The notes: a model not told the origin generated them from the letters alone. Shown: positions 7,766-16,386, counted from the stretch's first letter. The stretch is 64,000 nucleotides of DNA from an uncultured Coriobacteriaceae bacterium (GCA_902793465.1 CADBDT010000011.1:176905-240904); one strand, 5' to 3'. Made by a program: numbers and translations.

Positions 7766-8731
7766 TTAGCTTAGCCAAATGCGGCGGTTGTCTCCCGTAA
7801 GCACCCGTTGGGGCACGGGCCTGGTACGCGGTCCTGCCGTGGACGAGCCAAACAAGAACTCCCTCCAGCGTGGCAGTTCGCGCAGCGCCTGTGCATGACC
7901 CATGGCGTAGGATGCCTCCAGCAGGTCTTTGTCAAAGGTGGTGCTTTCTACGGGCATAACGTCGGGGCGCACTATAAGGCAGCGTCCCTCGCGCGCGAGC
8001 TGCTCTATGCGCTCGGTCTCGGCGTTGTAGCGTTCGGCGCGGCTAAGAAGCGCCTCCCTCATAAACGGGTACTTTGAGGTAAGGCGCAGCATGGCCTGCA
8101 GCTTTGCACCCGTAAAGGGCTTCTTGCGATACCCCGCCTCGCGTGTGGTAAGAAACAGGAACTTATTGTAGCCAGCCTCTTCGGCCATCCAAAGGGGCAG
8201 TCCCGCACCCTTGCCCAGGCCGCCGTCCAGCATGGTTTGCCCGTCTATTTGGATGGGATTCATAAGCCAGGGCAGGGTGGAGCTCGCGCGCACGCGGTCT
8301 ATAAGGTCGCCCACGTTGTTAAAGTCGGATTTTCCCCACGTTACGGTGCGTCCGGTATCGCGCTCGAACGACTGTATGCGCATGTCTGCGGGGTTTGCCG
8401 CAAACGTGCTCCAGTCGAAGGGAGCTACGCCGTTTTCTATAACGCCCCTATAGCAGTAGTCCCCGTTAATGTAGCCGTTTCCACGTAGGTAGCACATGCG
8501 GCCGCCGGCCTCGGGGTCGTCTGCGAGTCCGGTAAAAGCCCAGTGCGTGCGCCATTGGTCGCGCGAAAGATAATCCACTGTGTTGGATGCCCCGGCGCTC
8601 AGGCCGCACACAAACGGAAAGTAAATACCCTCTTCCAGAAGTACGTTTGCCATGCCGGCCGTGTATCCTGCACGGTAGCCGCCTCCCTCAAACACCAAGG
8701 CGCAGCCGTCTACGTTCGTTGTTAGTGCCAT
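7766..8731 (-). CDS. Patatin-like phospholipase (YjjU-type)
   Basis: 321 residues from the ATG at 8731, which follows GAGGAGG. The same frame stays open far upstream, but that extension is antisense to the sirtuin gene and is not coding. Patatin signatures: the oxyanion loop FEGGGYRAGYTAG, the nucleophile elbow GLSAGA (GxSxG), and the DGG dyad in MLDGGLGKG. The C-terminal DUF6363-like region resembles YjjU. These enzymes hydrolyse acyl esters of lipids. Divergent from the sirtuin gene, with an 84-bp shared promoter region. Confidence 0.87.
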   Translation of the reverse strand: MALTTNVDGCALVFEGGGYRAGYTAGMANVLLEEGIYFPFVCGLSAGASNTVDYLSRDQWRTHWAFTGLADDPEAGGRMCYLRGNGYINGDYCYRGVIENGVAPFDWSTFAANPADMRIQSFERDTGRTVTWGKSDFNNVGDLIDRVRASSTLPWLMNPIQIDGQTMLDGGLGKGAGLPLWMAEEAGYNKFLFLTTREAGYRKKPFTGAKLQAMLRLTSKYPFMREALLSRAERYNAETERIEQLAREGRCLIVRPDVMPVESTTFDKDLLEASYAMGHAQALRELPRWREFLFGSSTAGPRTRPVPQRVLTGDNRRIWLS

Positions 8732-8815
8732 AGTTGCCTCCTCGTCGTACAGTATAAGGGATGGCGCAACAAGGGCCACGGGAGTGTTCTCGCGGCTTGG
8801 CAGAAAGGAGCGGCT

Positions 8816-9553
8816 ATGGGAAAGATCGTAACCAATGAGCGCGAGGCGGCGCAGGAGTTGCGTGCATGCGTGGAGCGTGCAAACAACGTGGTGTTCTTTG
8901 GTGGCGCGGGCGTGAGCACCGCAAGCGGCATACCCGACTTCCGCTCGCCGGACGGCCTGTACAGCCAACGCTTTGCCTACCCACCCGAAACCATGCTTTC
9001 GCATACGTTCTACGAAACGCATACCAGCGAGTTTTTCGATTTCTATCGCACGCGCATGATTGCGTTGGATGCCAAGCCGTGCAAAGCCCACACCAAGCTT
9101 GCCGAGCTGGAGGCGCAGGGCAAGGTGAGTGCGGTGGTAACGCAAAACATCGACGGTCTGCACCAGATTGCCGGCTCGCGACGCGTGTGGGAGCTGCATG
9201 GTTCCGTCCATCGCAACATATGCCGCCGCTGCGGTGCCGTCTATTCGGCCGAGTGGGTGCTGGGAACTACGGGCGTGCCTGTGTGCGAAAAGTGCGGCGG
9301 CCAGGTAAAGCCAGACGTGGTGCTTTACGAAGAAGGGCTGGACGAGCGGGTAATCCAGGGCGCCATTCGCTCCATTGCCTCGGCCGACCTGCTTATTATT
9401 GGTGGCACCTCGCTGGTGGTGTATCCCGCGGCGGGGCTCGTTAACTACTTTTCGGGCAACGAGGTGGTAATCTGCAACCTCCAGCCAACCCCTCAAGACA
9501 CCTCGGCCGATCTCGTGCTAGCATGCAACATTGCCAAGGCCTTTGACTGGTAG
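8816..9553 (+). CDS. cobB: NAD-dependent protein deacylase, sirtuin (Sir2/CobB)
   Basis: 245 residues, complete. AAAGGAG lies just before the ATG. NAD-binding motif GAGVSTASGIPDFR (about residues 30-43), TQNIDGLHQ, the catalytic His in ELHGSVH, and a zinc site made of CRRC and CEKC are all present. Later motifs VLYEEGL, GTSLVVYPAAGL and CNLQPTP complete the Rossmann fold. It removes acyl groups from lysines using NAD and is cytoplasmic. The sequence reads as a typical bacterial class U/M sirtuin with no odd features. Confidence 0.94.
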   Translation: MGKIVTNEREAAQELRACVERANNVVFFGGAGVSTASGIPDFRSPDGLYSQRFAYPPETMLSHTFYETHTSEFFDFYRTRMIALDAKPCKAHTKLAELEAQGKVSAVVTQNIDGLHQIAGSRRVWELHGSVHRNICRRCGAVYSAEWVLGTTGVPVCEKCGGQVKPDVVLYEEGLDERVIQGAIRSIASADLLIIGGTSLVVYPAAGLVNYFSGNEVVICNLQPTPQDTSADLVLACNIAKAFDW

Positions 9554-9587
9554 CGCCGCGTGCCGTGCGTGGCAATGCAAAACAGGC

Positions 9588-9593
9588 TACAAT
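9588..9593 (+). promoter_or_regulatory. Likely -10 box for the folP-folK gene
   Basis: TACAAT lies 33 nt before the chosen ATG, with the ribosome binding site AAGGAA between. The -35 element is weak. Confidence 0.45.
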
Positions 9594-9626
9594 CTATGCA
9601 TTGCTGCTTAATCGAAGGAAGTGAGA

Positions 9627-11048
9627 ATGCTTAGAGACAACTACGCAACCTGGCAATGCTCAACGCATAGCATCTCGCTGTCGCGTCCTCGCATAATGGG
9701 TATTCTCAACGTTACGCCCGACTCGTTTTCGGACGGGGGGCAAAACCTCGACCCCGACAAGGCCATTAACACGGCCATGAACATGCTGGACGCTGGGGCC
9801 GACATAATAGACGTGGGAGGCGAGTCAACACGTCCTGGAGCCACACCCGTGGCTGCCGAAGACGAGCTGGATCGCGTGGCCCCCGTGGTAGAGGCCCTGT
9901 GCGACAAGGGCGCCATTGTGTCCATAGACACGCGCCACGCAGAGGTGGCGCGCACCTGCGTGGAGCTGGGCGTCTCCATTATTAACGACGTTTCGGGGTT
10001 TACCGATCCCGCCATGGTGGAGCTGGCCGCAGAATCCGACTGCGGCGTGGTGGTAATGCACTGGAACAAGAAGACCAGCGCAAACACGCGCAAGTCGGTT
10101 CAGCTCTATGCCAACCACCCTGCGCGCCGCCTGCCGGCAAGCGCCCGACGCTTTACCCTTCCCGACTCGGCACCGCTCATGCGCGAGGTAATGGGCTTTT
10201 TGGGCGACCAAGCACGCACGCTCCTGCGCGCCGGCGTTGCCCACGACCGCATTTGCGTGGATCCTGGCCCAGGCTTCGACAAAAACGCCGACGAGGACAT
10301 TATTATTCAGCGCAACACCAAGCTGCTTACGTCCATGGGATACCCCGTGCTTACGGCGGTTTCGCGCAAGCGCTGCGTAGGCGCGGTTACCGGTGAGGTA
10401 AACCCGCTGGATCGCGAGGCGGGGACCGTTGGCATGTGTCTTTCGGCCATCGCAAACGGTGCCCGTGTGCTGCGCGTTCACAACGTAAAGGCGGCGTTCC
10501 AGGCGGTTTCTTCGTACTGGGCGGTTTCGCGGGCAGACTCCCGCCAGGGGTTCGTGTCGCTTGGCTCCAACGTGGGAAACAGGATTGAGTACCTTACCCA
10601 GGCCGTCAAGCTCATAAACAAGATTCCCCTTACCTGCGTTACGGCGGTGAGCAAGGCATACGAGACAGAGCCCGCCTACGGCATTGCGACGCCCGTTGCC
10701 AACGCCGTTGCAGAGATTCACACCGAGCTCCATCCTCTGGTGCTTCTAGACAAGCTCATGGAAATCGAAAAGACCCTCGGACGTGTGCGGAACCCAGAAG
10801 AGCAGGGTCATGGCCCGCGGACAATAGACTGCGATTTGTGCTGGATTGAGGGCGAGGAGCACCACGGAAGGCGACTGGAGCTTCCGCATCCTGGCATGGG
10901 GGAGCGCGACTACGTGTTGGTTCCCATGGACGACCTTATGCCCGACCCCGTGCGCTTCTTTTCCCATGCGGGCGTTAACGTAATAGATGTGGAAGGCCGC
11001 GTGGGCAAGGTGATGGCCGAGCTTGGACCCCTGGACTGGGAGGACTAG
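9627..11048 (+). CDS. folP: Bifunctional dihydropteroate synthase / HPPK (FolP-FolK fusion)
   Basis: 473 residues from the ATG at 9627, with AAGGAA 6 nt upstream; the GTG at 9621 is too close to that site. The N-terminal 300 residues are dihydropteroate synthase: IMGILNVTPDSFSDGG, DVGGESTRPGA, SIDTRHAEV, IINDVSGF, DPGPGFDK, AVSRKR and RVHNV. After a short linker the last 165 or so are 6-hydroxymethyl-7,8-dihydropterin pyrophosphokinase: FVSLGSNVGNR, AYETEP, GPRTIDCDL and LELPHPGM. Together they perform two consecutive folate-synthesis steps in one chain. Known fusions usually put FolK first; here FolP comes first. The next gene follows after 5 bp. Confidence 0.93.
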   Translation: MLRDNYATWQCSTHSISLSRPRIMGILNVTPDSFSDGGQNLDPDKAINTAMNMLDAGADIIDVGGESTRPGATPVAAEDELDRVAPVVEALCDKGAIVSIDTRHAEVARTCVELGVSIINDVSGFTDPAMVELAAESDCGVVVMHWNKKTSANTRKSVQLYANHPARRLPASARRFTLPDSAPLMREVMGFLGDQARTLLRAGVAHDRICVDPGPGFDKNADEDIIIQRNTKLLTSMGYPVLTAVSRKRCVGAVTGEVNPLDREAGTVGMCLSAIANGARVLRVHNVKAAFQAVSSYWAVSRADSRQGFVSLGSNVGNRIEYLTQAVKLINKIPLTCVTAVSKAYETEPAYGIATPVANAVAEIHTELHPLVLLDKLMEIEKTLGRVRNPEEQGHGPRTIDCDLCWIEGEEHHGRRLELPHPGMGERDYVLVPMDDLMPDPVRFFSHAGVNVIDVEGRVGKVMAELGPLDWED

Positions 11049-11053
11049 ACGGC

Positions 11054-11557
11054 ATGGAGTCGTTTGTAGTGCGACCGGCGGTAGGCATGCACCAAATGGT
11101 GGCCGTGCCCTATATTGTGGCTCTTGGGATCTGCGATGCTCTGCCCCAAGCGGGCATCGCATGGCCTCATAACGTGGTGGATGCTAGCACGGGCAACACG
11201 TTGTTTAACATAGAAACTCGTGGTGGATACGACGAGCACGGCATGTTTGTGCGTGTGCGTCTTGCGTGCCCCGACGGCGAGCCCAACGAGAACACGGTGC
11301 AGGTCCTGCATAAAGCAATTGAGGAGCGCGTTGATGCGTGGTCGGCGTCGGCAGGGCAAGCCCCCTTGGGTGCGGTTTTGGGCGACTATGCCAACATGCT
11401 TGTGCAGCTTGGAAAAGATGTGAGCGTGGTGTATCCAAGCGGGCGCGAGTACGCCCGTGGGACCTTTGCTGGCGTGGATATATGGGGACGCGCCACTGTG
11501 CGCATGGATAACGGCAAGCAGATTGTGTTTCCGCCCGAGAAGTATCGAATGCGGTAG
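11054..11557 (+). CDS. Degenerate biotin-protein-ligase-like protein
   Basis: 167 residues. It starts 5 bp after folP-folK and is probably co-translated. ALGICDALPQAGIAWPHNVV resembles the KWPND region of biotin protein ligases, and the final 40 residues (YARGTFAGVDIWGRATVRM) resemble the BirA C-terminal SH3-like domain. The lysine of KWPND is Ala here, and the upstream GRGRxGR biotinyl-AMP loop is absent, so ligase activity is unlikely. It may bind an acyl ligand or partner. The assignment is by motif resemblance only. Confidence 0.5.
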   Translation: MESFVVRPAVGMHQMVAVPYIVALGICDALPQAGIAWPHNVVDASTGNTLFNIETRGGYDEHGMFVRVRLACPDGEPNENTVQVLHKAIEERVDAWSASAGQAPLGAVLGDYANMLVQLGKDVSVVYPSGREYARGTFAGVDIWGRATVRMDNGKQIVFPPEKYRMR

Positions 11558-11571
11558 GAGGGCGTCCCAGG

Positions 11572-11714
11572 GTGCCCCCTGAGCGAAGGGCAAGGCCGCG
11601 AGGCGTCATGGGGATAAGCGCCGTGCTCAGACAGTCCTCACTTCGCTCGCTGCGGAACTGCGCGCGGCTGCTTTCCATGACGCCTCGCGGCCTTGCCCTT
11701 CGCTCAGGGGGCAC
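11572..11714. repeat. Long inverted repeat, family B copy 1 (convergent junction)
   Basis: Perfect 40-base arms at 11572-11611 and 11675-11714 (GTGCCCCCTGAGCGAAGGGC and onward). The 63-base interior contains CTGCGCGCGGCTGCTTT, a block also present near 54710, 58500 and 63920. The element lies between two convergent genes. Confidence 0.93.
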
Positions 11715-11734
11715 AAAGGTACATGCACCTTTCC

Positions 11735-12517
11735 CTACTCCTCGTGCGTGCGTTGCCAGAGCCAGATTTCGCGGATGCCGCGCAGGGTAAGGTCGGCATC
11801 TATTACGTCAAACAGATCGGTTGCGGCGCTTACCGTGCGTGCCAGGCCTCCGGTGCCAACTATGGTTGCATCGGGGATGTTTAGCTCGTCCCTAATGCGC
11901 GAAACCAGGCCCTCGGCCTGGGCGGCCGCGCCTATTACCAAGCCAGACTGCAAGGCGGTTTCGGTGGAGTCGCCCAAGGCGTGGGCGGGCATCTCTATGG
12001 GAACGCTGGAAAGCTTTGCCGCGCGAGAAAACAGTGCGTCGGCAGATAGAATAAGGCCGGGGCCAATGGTGCCGCCCCTATACGCGCCGTCGCGATCCAC
12101 CACATCTATATTGGTGGCCGTGCCAAAGTCCACCACGATTACGGGGCTTCCGTAGCGACGAACCGCTGCCACGGCATTGGCAATGCGGTCGGCGCCAACG
12201 CGCTTGGGATTTTGCAGGTTAATGGGCATGCCGCAGCTTGCGCCAGGCCCCACGAGCAAGGGGTCGTGTCCCAGCATGCGCTGGAAGCAGCGCAGCCACG
12301 CGCGAGTGAGCACCGGAACCACGCTCGCCACGGCCGCGTCGGTAACGGCAGCGTATTCGTATCCATCCATAACAAAGTAGCCGTGCAGCCTAGAGCGCAG
12401 GCTGTCGGATGTGTCGGTGTGGAGCGTAGGCATGCGCCAACCGGTCTCGTTGGTGCCATCGTCGTTAAAGAGACCGATGGTGGTCTGCGTGTTACCCACA
12501 TCAATTGTCAAAAGCAT
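11735..12517 (-). CDS. coaX: Type III pantothenate kinase
   Basis: 260 residues, full length. The ASKHA-fold phosphate motif DVGNTQTTIGL begins at residue 6. GADRIANAVAA and DFGTATNIDVV, the pantothenate and ATP site motifs of CoaX, follow, then GGTIGPGL and GTGGLA. It phosphorylates pantothenate in the first step of coenzyme A synthesis; type III enzymes need a monovalent cation and are not feedback-inhibited by CoA. It is convergent with the biotin-ligase-like gene across a family B palindrome and is apparently monocistronic. Confidence 0.95.
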   Translation of the reverse strand: MLLTIDVGNTQTTIGLFNDDGTNETGWRMPTLHTDTSDSLRSRLHGYFVMDGYEYAAVTDAAVASVVPVLTRAWLRCFQRMLGHDPLLVGPGASCGMPINLQNPKRVGADRIANAVAAVRRYGSPVIVVDFGTATNIDVVDRDGAYRGGTIGPGLILSADALFSRAAKLSSVPIEMPAHALGDSTETALQSGLVIGAAAQAEGLVSRIRDELNIPDATIVGTGGLARTVSAATDLFDVIDADLTLRGIREIWLWQRTHEE

Positions 12518-12709
12518 GATTGATCCCCAAAGCGTTTGTGTGTTGGCGTAAATCCATAATATCGCTTATTTGTGCAAATGAGAATTGCTCGATGCACAGG
12601 GATAAGAGCAATAAAGGAATAATAATTTTATCGGTCATTTCACTCCGTTCCATATGTGGCGTTCGAGGCGCCAACCCACGGAATAACTGTTGCAAATGTG
12701 TCAAATTGA

Positions 12710-12730
12710 TGTACATTGTTAATGTAAACA
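12710..12730. promoter_or_regulatory. Candidate operator upstream of the chitobiose-type PTS
   Basis: TACATT-GTT-AATGTA (12712-12726) is a perfect 6+3+6 dyad within a slightly longer imperfect palindrome, about 90 bp before the IIB start. It is in the AT-rich, gene-free stretch 12518-12816, as expected for a sugar-responsive operator. No regulator gene is adjacent. Confidence 0.4.
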
Positions 12731-12816
12731 TGTCGAATCTATGAAGACGACATGCGTAACGTTAGGAGTCTGGGCAAAGGGTGCCTGGGCAAAAGCAAAG
12801 GAAAGGAAGTACAACT

Positions 12817-13125
12817 ATGCTCACCATTCGTCTGTTCTGCGCCGCAGGTATGTCCACCAGCCTCCTGGTTAGGAAGATGGAAGAGGCCGCCGCTGCCGAG
12901 GGCACCGAGGTCGACATCATCGCTTTCCCCGTTGGCGAGATGGATCAGCACCTTGACGGCGTAGACGTTGCACTGCTCGGGCCCCAGGTTGGCTACATGA
13001 AGGCTCAGATGCAGCAGACCGCTGCTGCCAAGGGCGTTCCCTGCGACGTAATCCCCATGGCCGACTACGGCATGGTAAACGGCAAGAACGTTCTGGCGTT
13101 TGCCAAGAAGCTCGCCAACGCATAA
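12817..13125 (+). CDS. PTS lactose/chitobiose-type EIIB
   Basis: 102 residues. The ATG at 12817 follows GGAAAGGAAG. The phosphocysteine loop FCAAGMSTSLL (Cys at about residue 8) and the small alpha/beta fold (VDIIAFPVGE, VALLGPQVGY, IPMADYG) are those of the lactose/cellobiose/chitobiose EIIB. It receives phosphate from EIIA and passes it to the incoming sugar on the EIIC permease. It is the first gene of a set with IIC (13223) and IIA (14733), followed by a mupG-like gene. Confidence 0.93.
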   Translation: MLTIRLFCAAGMSTSLLVRKMEEAAAAEGTEVDIIAFPVGEMDQHLDGVDVALLGPQVGYMKAQMQQTAAAKGVPCDVIPMADYGMVNGKNVLAFAKKLANA

Positions 13126-13137
13126 ACAGGTATAAAC

Positions 13138-13173
13138 GCCGGCTAGCCGATCTGGCCATCGGTTAGCCGGTTT
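13138..13173 (+). terminator. Hairpin between PTS IIB and IIC genes
   Basis: GCCGGCTAGCCGAT pairs with ATCGGTTAGCCGG across CTGGCC, followed by only TTTAT. It could be a leaky attenuator or an mRNA-stabilising stem that sets IIB levels above IIC. It lies inside the operon, so full termination is unlikely. Confidence 0.45.
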
Positions 13174-13222
13174 ATAAATCTTTCAAGAAGGAAAAGAAGG
13201 AAAGGAAAGGAAAGGGTTTACT

Positions 13223-14647
13223 GTGGGCGATTTTTTGCAAAATAAAGTTCTCCCTCTGTTCATGAGATTCGTGAACACGCGCGGCGTACGCGCGATCAAA
13301 GACGGCATGATGTTTACCATGCCTCTTATTATCGTAGGTGCTGTTTACCTGCTGCTGTTCCAGCTCCCCATCGAGGCAGCTGCGAACTTTGTTGCCAGCC
13401 TTGGCAACGGCGCGGTTGTTAACTACCTGAGCCATGGCTACACCTCCACGTTCCAGATTATCGCTATGGTCTGCGCCGTAGGCGTTGGCTACACGTGGGC
13501 AAAGAACGATGGCTGGGAGCCCCTCTCCGCTGGCGTTATTTCGCTTGCTGCGTTCCTCATCCTCATCCCCGACTACGTTGGTACCGTAGTTGCCGCTGGC
13601 GAGGATGGCGTAATGGCCGCTACCGCTGCCGACTCCATTACCGCTGCTAAGGCAGGCATCGAGGGCGTAGAGGGCGCACTTGCTCTTGCTACCCCCGGCC
13701 TCAACAAGACCTGGCTGGCTGGCCAGGGCATGATCGGCGCCATTCTTGCTGGTCTTCTTAGTGGTCTTATCTACAGCATGTTCATGAAGAAGGACATCCG
13801 CATCAAGATGCCCGCCGGCGTGCCCGACGGCGTTGCGGCTGCATTTACCGGCCTCATTCCTGCTGCTGTTATCTGCACCCTCTTCGTGGTTATCTACGGC
13901 ATTGCCGATGCTGTTGGTGGCGTTACCCCCATCGAGCTCATCTACAAGTGGATCCAGACCCCGCTCCAGGGCGTTGGCGACTCCCTGCCTGGCGTCATTA
14001 TCTTCGAGACGCTCATCCCGCTCCTGTGGTTCTTTGGCGTACATGGCGCCACCGTTGTTGGCTCCGTTGCCCAACCTATCGCTCTTATGAACCAGGCCGA
14101 CAACGCTGCCATCTTCCAGAGGGGCATCGACGCTGGTCTGTCCCGCGACGCTGCTATCGCCGCCATTGGCACCGACCCCAACGGCCACATCTTCACCGAG
14201 GCTTTCCAAAACTGCTTCCAGGCAATCTCTGGTTCCGGCATTACCATTGGTCTCGTAATCTTCATGGTGTTCTTTGCCAAGTCTGCTCAGATGAAGCAGG
14301 TTGGTAAGCTCGGCCTCGGCTGCGGCATCTTTAACATCAACGAGCCCGTGCTCTTTGGTACCCCCATCGTTCTTAACCCCAAGCTGCTCGTACCCTTTAT
14401 CGTTGCTCCTCTGTTCTGCAACATTGGTGCGTATCTCCTTACCCAGGTTGGCTTTATTCCCTACACCATGGGCGTCACGGTTCCTTGGACCACGCCTCCC
14501 ATTCTGTCGGGTCTTCTGGCCATGGGTTGGCAGGCAGCCCTGTGGCAGGCAATAGCGCTGGTGGCATCGTTCTTTATCTACATGCCCTTCGCGAAGTCTG
14601 TTGACAACGACTACCTCAAGCAGGAGCAGGAGCAGGACGCTGCGTAA
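13223..14647 (+). CDS. PTS lactose/chitobiose-type EIIC permease
   Basis: 474 residues from a GTG preceded by a purine-rich GGAAAGGAAAGGG. An integral membrane protein with about 10 hydrophobic helices (for example MPLIIVGAVYLLLFQLP near residue 33). The EIIC fingerprint NEPVLFGTPIVLNP is present near residue 370. WFFGVHGATVVG around residue 270 and GGVTPIELIYKWIQTPL before it fit the CelB/ChbC family. It carries a disaccharide across the membrane while EIIB phosphorylates it. The neighbouring mupG suggests MurNAc-GlcNAc or a related wall sugar as substrate, by inference. Confidence 0.93.
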   Translation: MGDFLQNKVLPLFMRFVNTRGVRAIKDGMMFTMPLIIVGAVYLLLFQLPIEAAANFVASLGNGAVVNYLSHGYTSTFQIIAMVCAVGVGYTWAKNDGWEPLSAGVISLAAFLILIPDYVGTVVAAGEDGVMAATAADSITAAKAGIEGVEGALALATPGLNKTWLAGQGMIGAILAGLLSGLIYSMFMKKDIRIKMPAGVPDGVAAAFTGLIPAAVICTLFVVIYGIADAVGGVTPIELIYKWIQTPLQGVGDSLPGVIIFETLIPLLWFFGVHGATVVGSVAQPIALMNQADNAAIFQRGIDAGLSRDAAIAAIGTDPNGHIFTEAFQNCFQAISGSGITIGLVIFMVFFAKSAQMKQVGKLGLGCGIFNINEPVLFGTPIVLNPKLLVPFIVAPLFCNIGAYLLTQVGFIPYTMGVTVPWTTPPILSGLLAMGWQAALWQAIALVASFFIYMPFAKSVDNDYLKQEQEQDAA

Positions 14648-14657
14648 GAATTAACAC

Positions 14658-14690
14658 TGCCGGTGGCACCCCATGCCACCGGCATTTTTG
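14658..14690 (+). terminator. Rho-independent terminator after PTS IIC
   Basis: TGCCGGTGGCA pairs with TGCCACCGGCA, followed by TTTTT. It lies 43 bp before the IIA start, so IIA needs read-through or its own promoter. Confidence 0.8.
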
Positions 14691-14732
14691 TAGCAACTAT
14701 TTGGTTTAAATACTATTAGGAGGTATTGCATT

Positions 14733-15047
14733 ATGACAGAAGAGATGGAGCTCATCTGCTTCCAGGTAATTAGTTCCGCCGGTGGCGCCAAGTCCAACTA
14801 CATCTCGGCCATCCAGGCTGCCAAGGAGGGTCGTTTTGACGACGCTCGCGAGATGATCAAGGCTGGCGACGACATGATGGTAGTGGCACACGAGCCGCAC
14901 AACAAGCTCCTTATGTGGGAGGCCCAGGGTCGCACCGACATCGTATGCGTCCTTCTGATTCACGCTGAGGACCAGATGATGAGCTGCGAGGTCTTTAAGC
15001 AGCTGGCAGTTGAGCTCATTGACCTTTATGAGAACGCTCTTAAGTAG
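14733..15047 (+). CDS. PTS lactose/chitobiose-type EIIA
   Basis: 104 residues, AGGAGG just before the ATG. All-helical EIIA of the lactose/chitobiose family: CFQVISSAGGAKSNYISAI at the N terminus, VAHEPHNKL in the middle, and LLIHAEDQMM near residue 79 carrying the phosphorylated His. It accepts phosphate from HPr and hands it to EIIB. A terminator separates it from the IIC gene, so its expression may be partly independent. A second terminator follows. Confidence 0.92.
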   Translation: MTEEMELICFQVISSAGGAKSNYISAIQAAKEGRFDDAREMIKAGDDMMVVAHEPHNKLLMWEAQGRTDIVCVLLIHAEDQMMSCEVFKQLAVELIDLYENALK

Positions 15048-15070
15048 GGTTTGAGTCATACGACTATGCG

Positions 15071-15101
15071 ACGGGGTGGGCTTAGGCTCGCCCCGTTTTT
15101 T
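15071..15101 (+). terminator. Rho-independent terminator after PTS IIA
   Basis: ACGGGGTGGGC pairs with GCTCGCCCCGT and is followed by TTTTTT. It separates IIA from the mupG-like gene, which has its own ribosome binding site. Confidence 0.85.
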
Positions 15102-15180
15102 ATTGCGTGCGTTATGGCGTGGCATGTCTGCCACCCATAATCGCTACTATGGGTTCGTAAGTTGTAGGGAGTGAATTGTT

Positions 15181-16369
15181 ATGACAAACCTAGGCGTGTC
15201 GGTGTATCCCGAGCTGCGACCGTTGGACGAGATAGGTGATTGTTTGGCGGTCGCCGCGTCCCACGGCTTTACGCGGGTGTTCTCATCCATGTTTTCTATG
15301 CCGGGATCTCCAAGCGAGGTGCTTGCTGCCTTTGCGAGCCTTAACAAGGCAGCTCACATGTGCGATATGGAGGTTTCGCTGGACATAAATCCGCGCTGCA
15401 TGGAGAGGCTCGGAGCAACTCCGGCAAAGCTCGATGTCTTTGCAAGCATAGATGCCGATATCCTGCGCATGGATGGCGCCTACAGCGAGGATGACAACCT
15501 GCGCATGCTAGAGAATCCCTTTGGCATGCGCATAGAGTACAACGCCTCGGCGCTGGATTCCCAGAGTATAGAATCGCTGGTTGCGCGCGGCGCGCCGAGG
15601 GACCGTATCCTCGCTTGCCATAACTTTTACCCGCAACGATATACGGGCTACCCATGGGACAAGTTCTGCAAGGTGAACGAGCGTCTAGTAAAAACGGGGG
15701 TGCGCATTGGGGCGTTTATGGCGTCGCACGCGCCAAATACCCACGGCGTATGGGATGCCACGTGCGGGTTGCCTACGGTGGAGCGGTTGCGCGACTACCC
15801 AGCTCACCTGCAGGCGCGCGTGCTTGCTGCTGCTGGAACCACAGACGTTATATTTGGCAATGCCTATGCCAGCGAGGTCGAAATGGAAGCGGTACGTGAG
15901 GCGCTCGCACCAGTGGAGCCGCATTACGTAAGCGAGAGGCATCGCGCGATGGTTAAGCGAATACGGGTCGTACTCTGGCCACGACTTGGACCTGCTTAAC
16001 CAAAAGAAGGTGCTCGTGCAGCCGGTTGATGGCCTTACGCAGGTGGAAAAAGCAATCTTGTTTGACTTCTTTCCGCACGTGGATATGGGCGACTCTTCCG
16101 AATGGATATGGCGCTCGCGCATGCCCCGAGTGTTCTTTGGGAGCGAGCGTATTGCACCGCGTCCTCACAACGACGACCATTTTGAGCCTGGCGACGTGGT
16201 AATGGTCAACGACAACTACAAGCACTATGCGGGCGAGGTGCAGGTGGTGCTTGTGCCCATCGTCAACGACGGTACACGCAACCTGGTGGGTCGCATTAAC
16301 AGCCAAGAGATGACCATGTTTGACGTAATAGCCGATGGCGACGTGGTAGTGTTCCAAGAGCAAGGCTGA
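15181..16369 (+). pseudogene. mupG: 6-phospho-N-acetylmuramidase-like MupG (DUF871), frameshifted
   Basis: The family is split between two frames. Frame 1 from the ATG at 15181 gives the TIM-barrel part (LGVSVYPE at the start, HNFYPQRYTG in the middle) and stops at 15999. The C-terminal domain, with SRMPRVFF and HFEPGDVVMVNDNYKHYAGE, continues in frame 2 to 16369. The shift lies between about 15955 and 15985, where frame 2 reads EYGSYSGHD before the C-terminal domain. Full family proteins have both domains in one chain of about 360 residues. Either the gene has decayed, or a programmed shift or sequence error occurs. MupG cleaves MurNAc-6-phosphate-GlcNAc delivered by a PTS, which fits the upstream permease. 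Confidence 0.8.
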
Positions 16370-16386
16370 ACGGGCATTTAGCCGCC

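Noticed and set aside
8732..9496. Long open extension upstream of the patatin gene on the minus strand
   Set aside because: It is antisense to the sirtuin gene, has no similarity, and a strong ribosome site with ATG lies at 8731.
13172..14209. Minus-strand open frame within the PTS EIIC gene
   Set aside because: Antisense to a certain membrane permease, with random-looking Gly/Asn-rich sequence.
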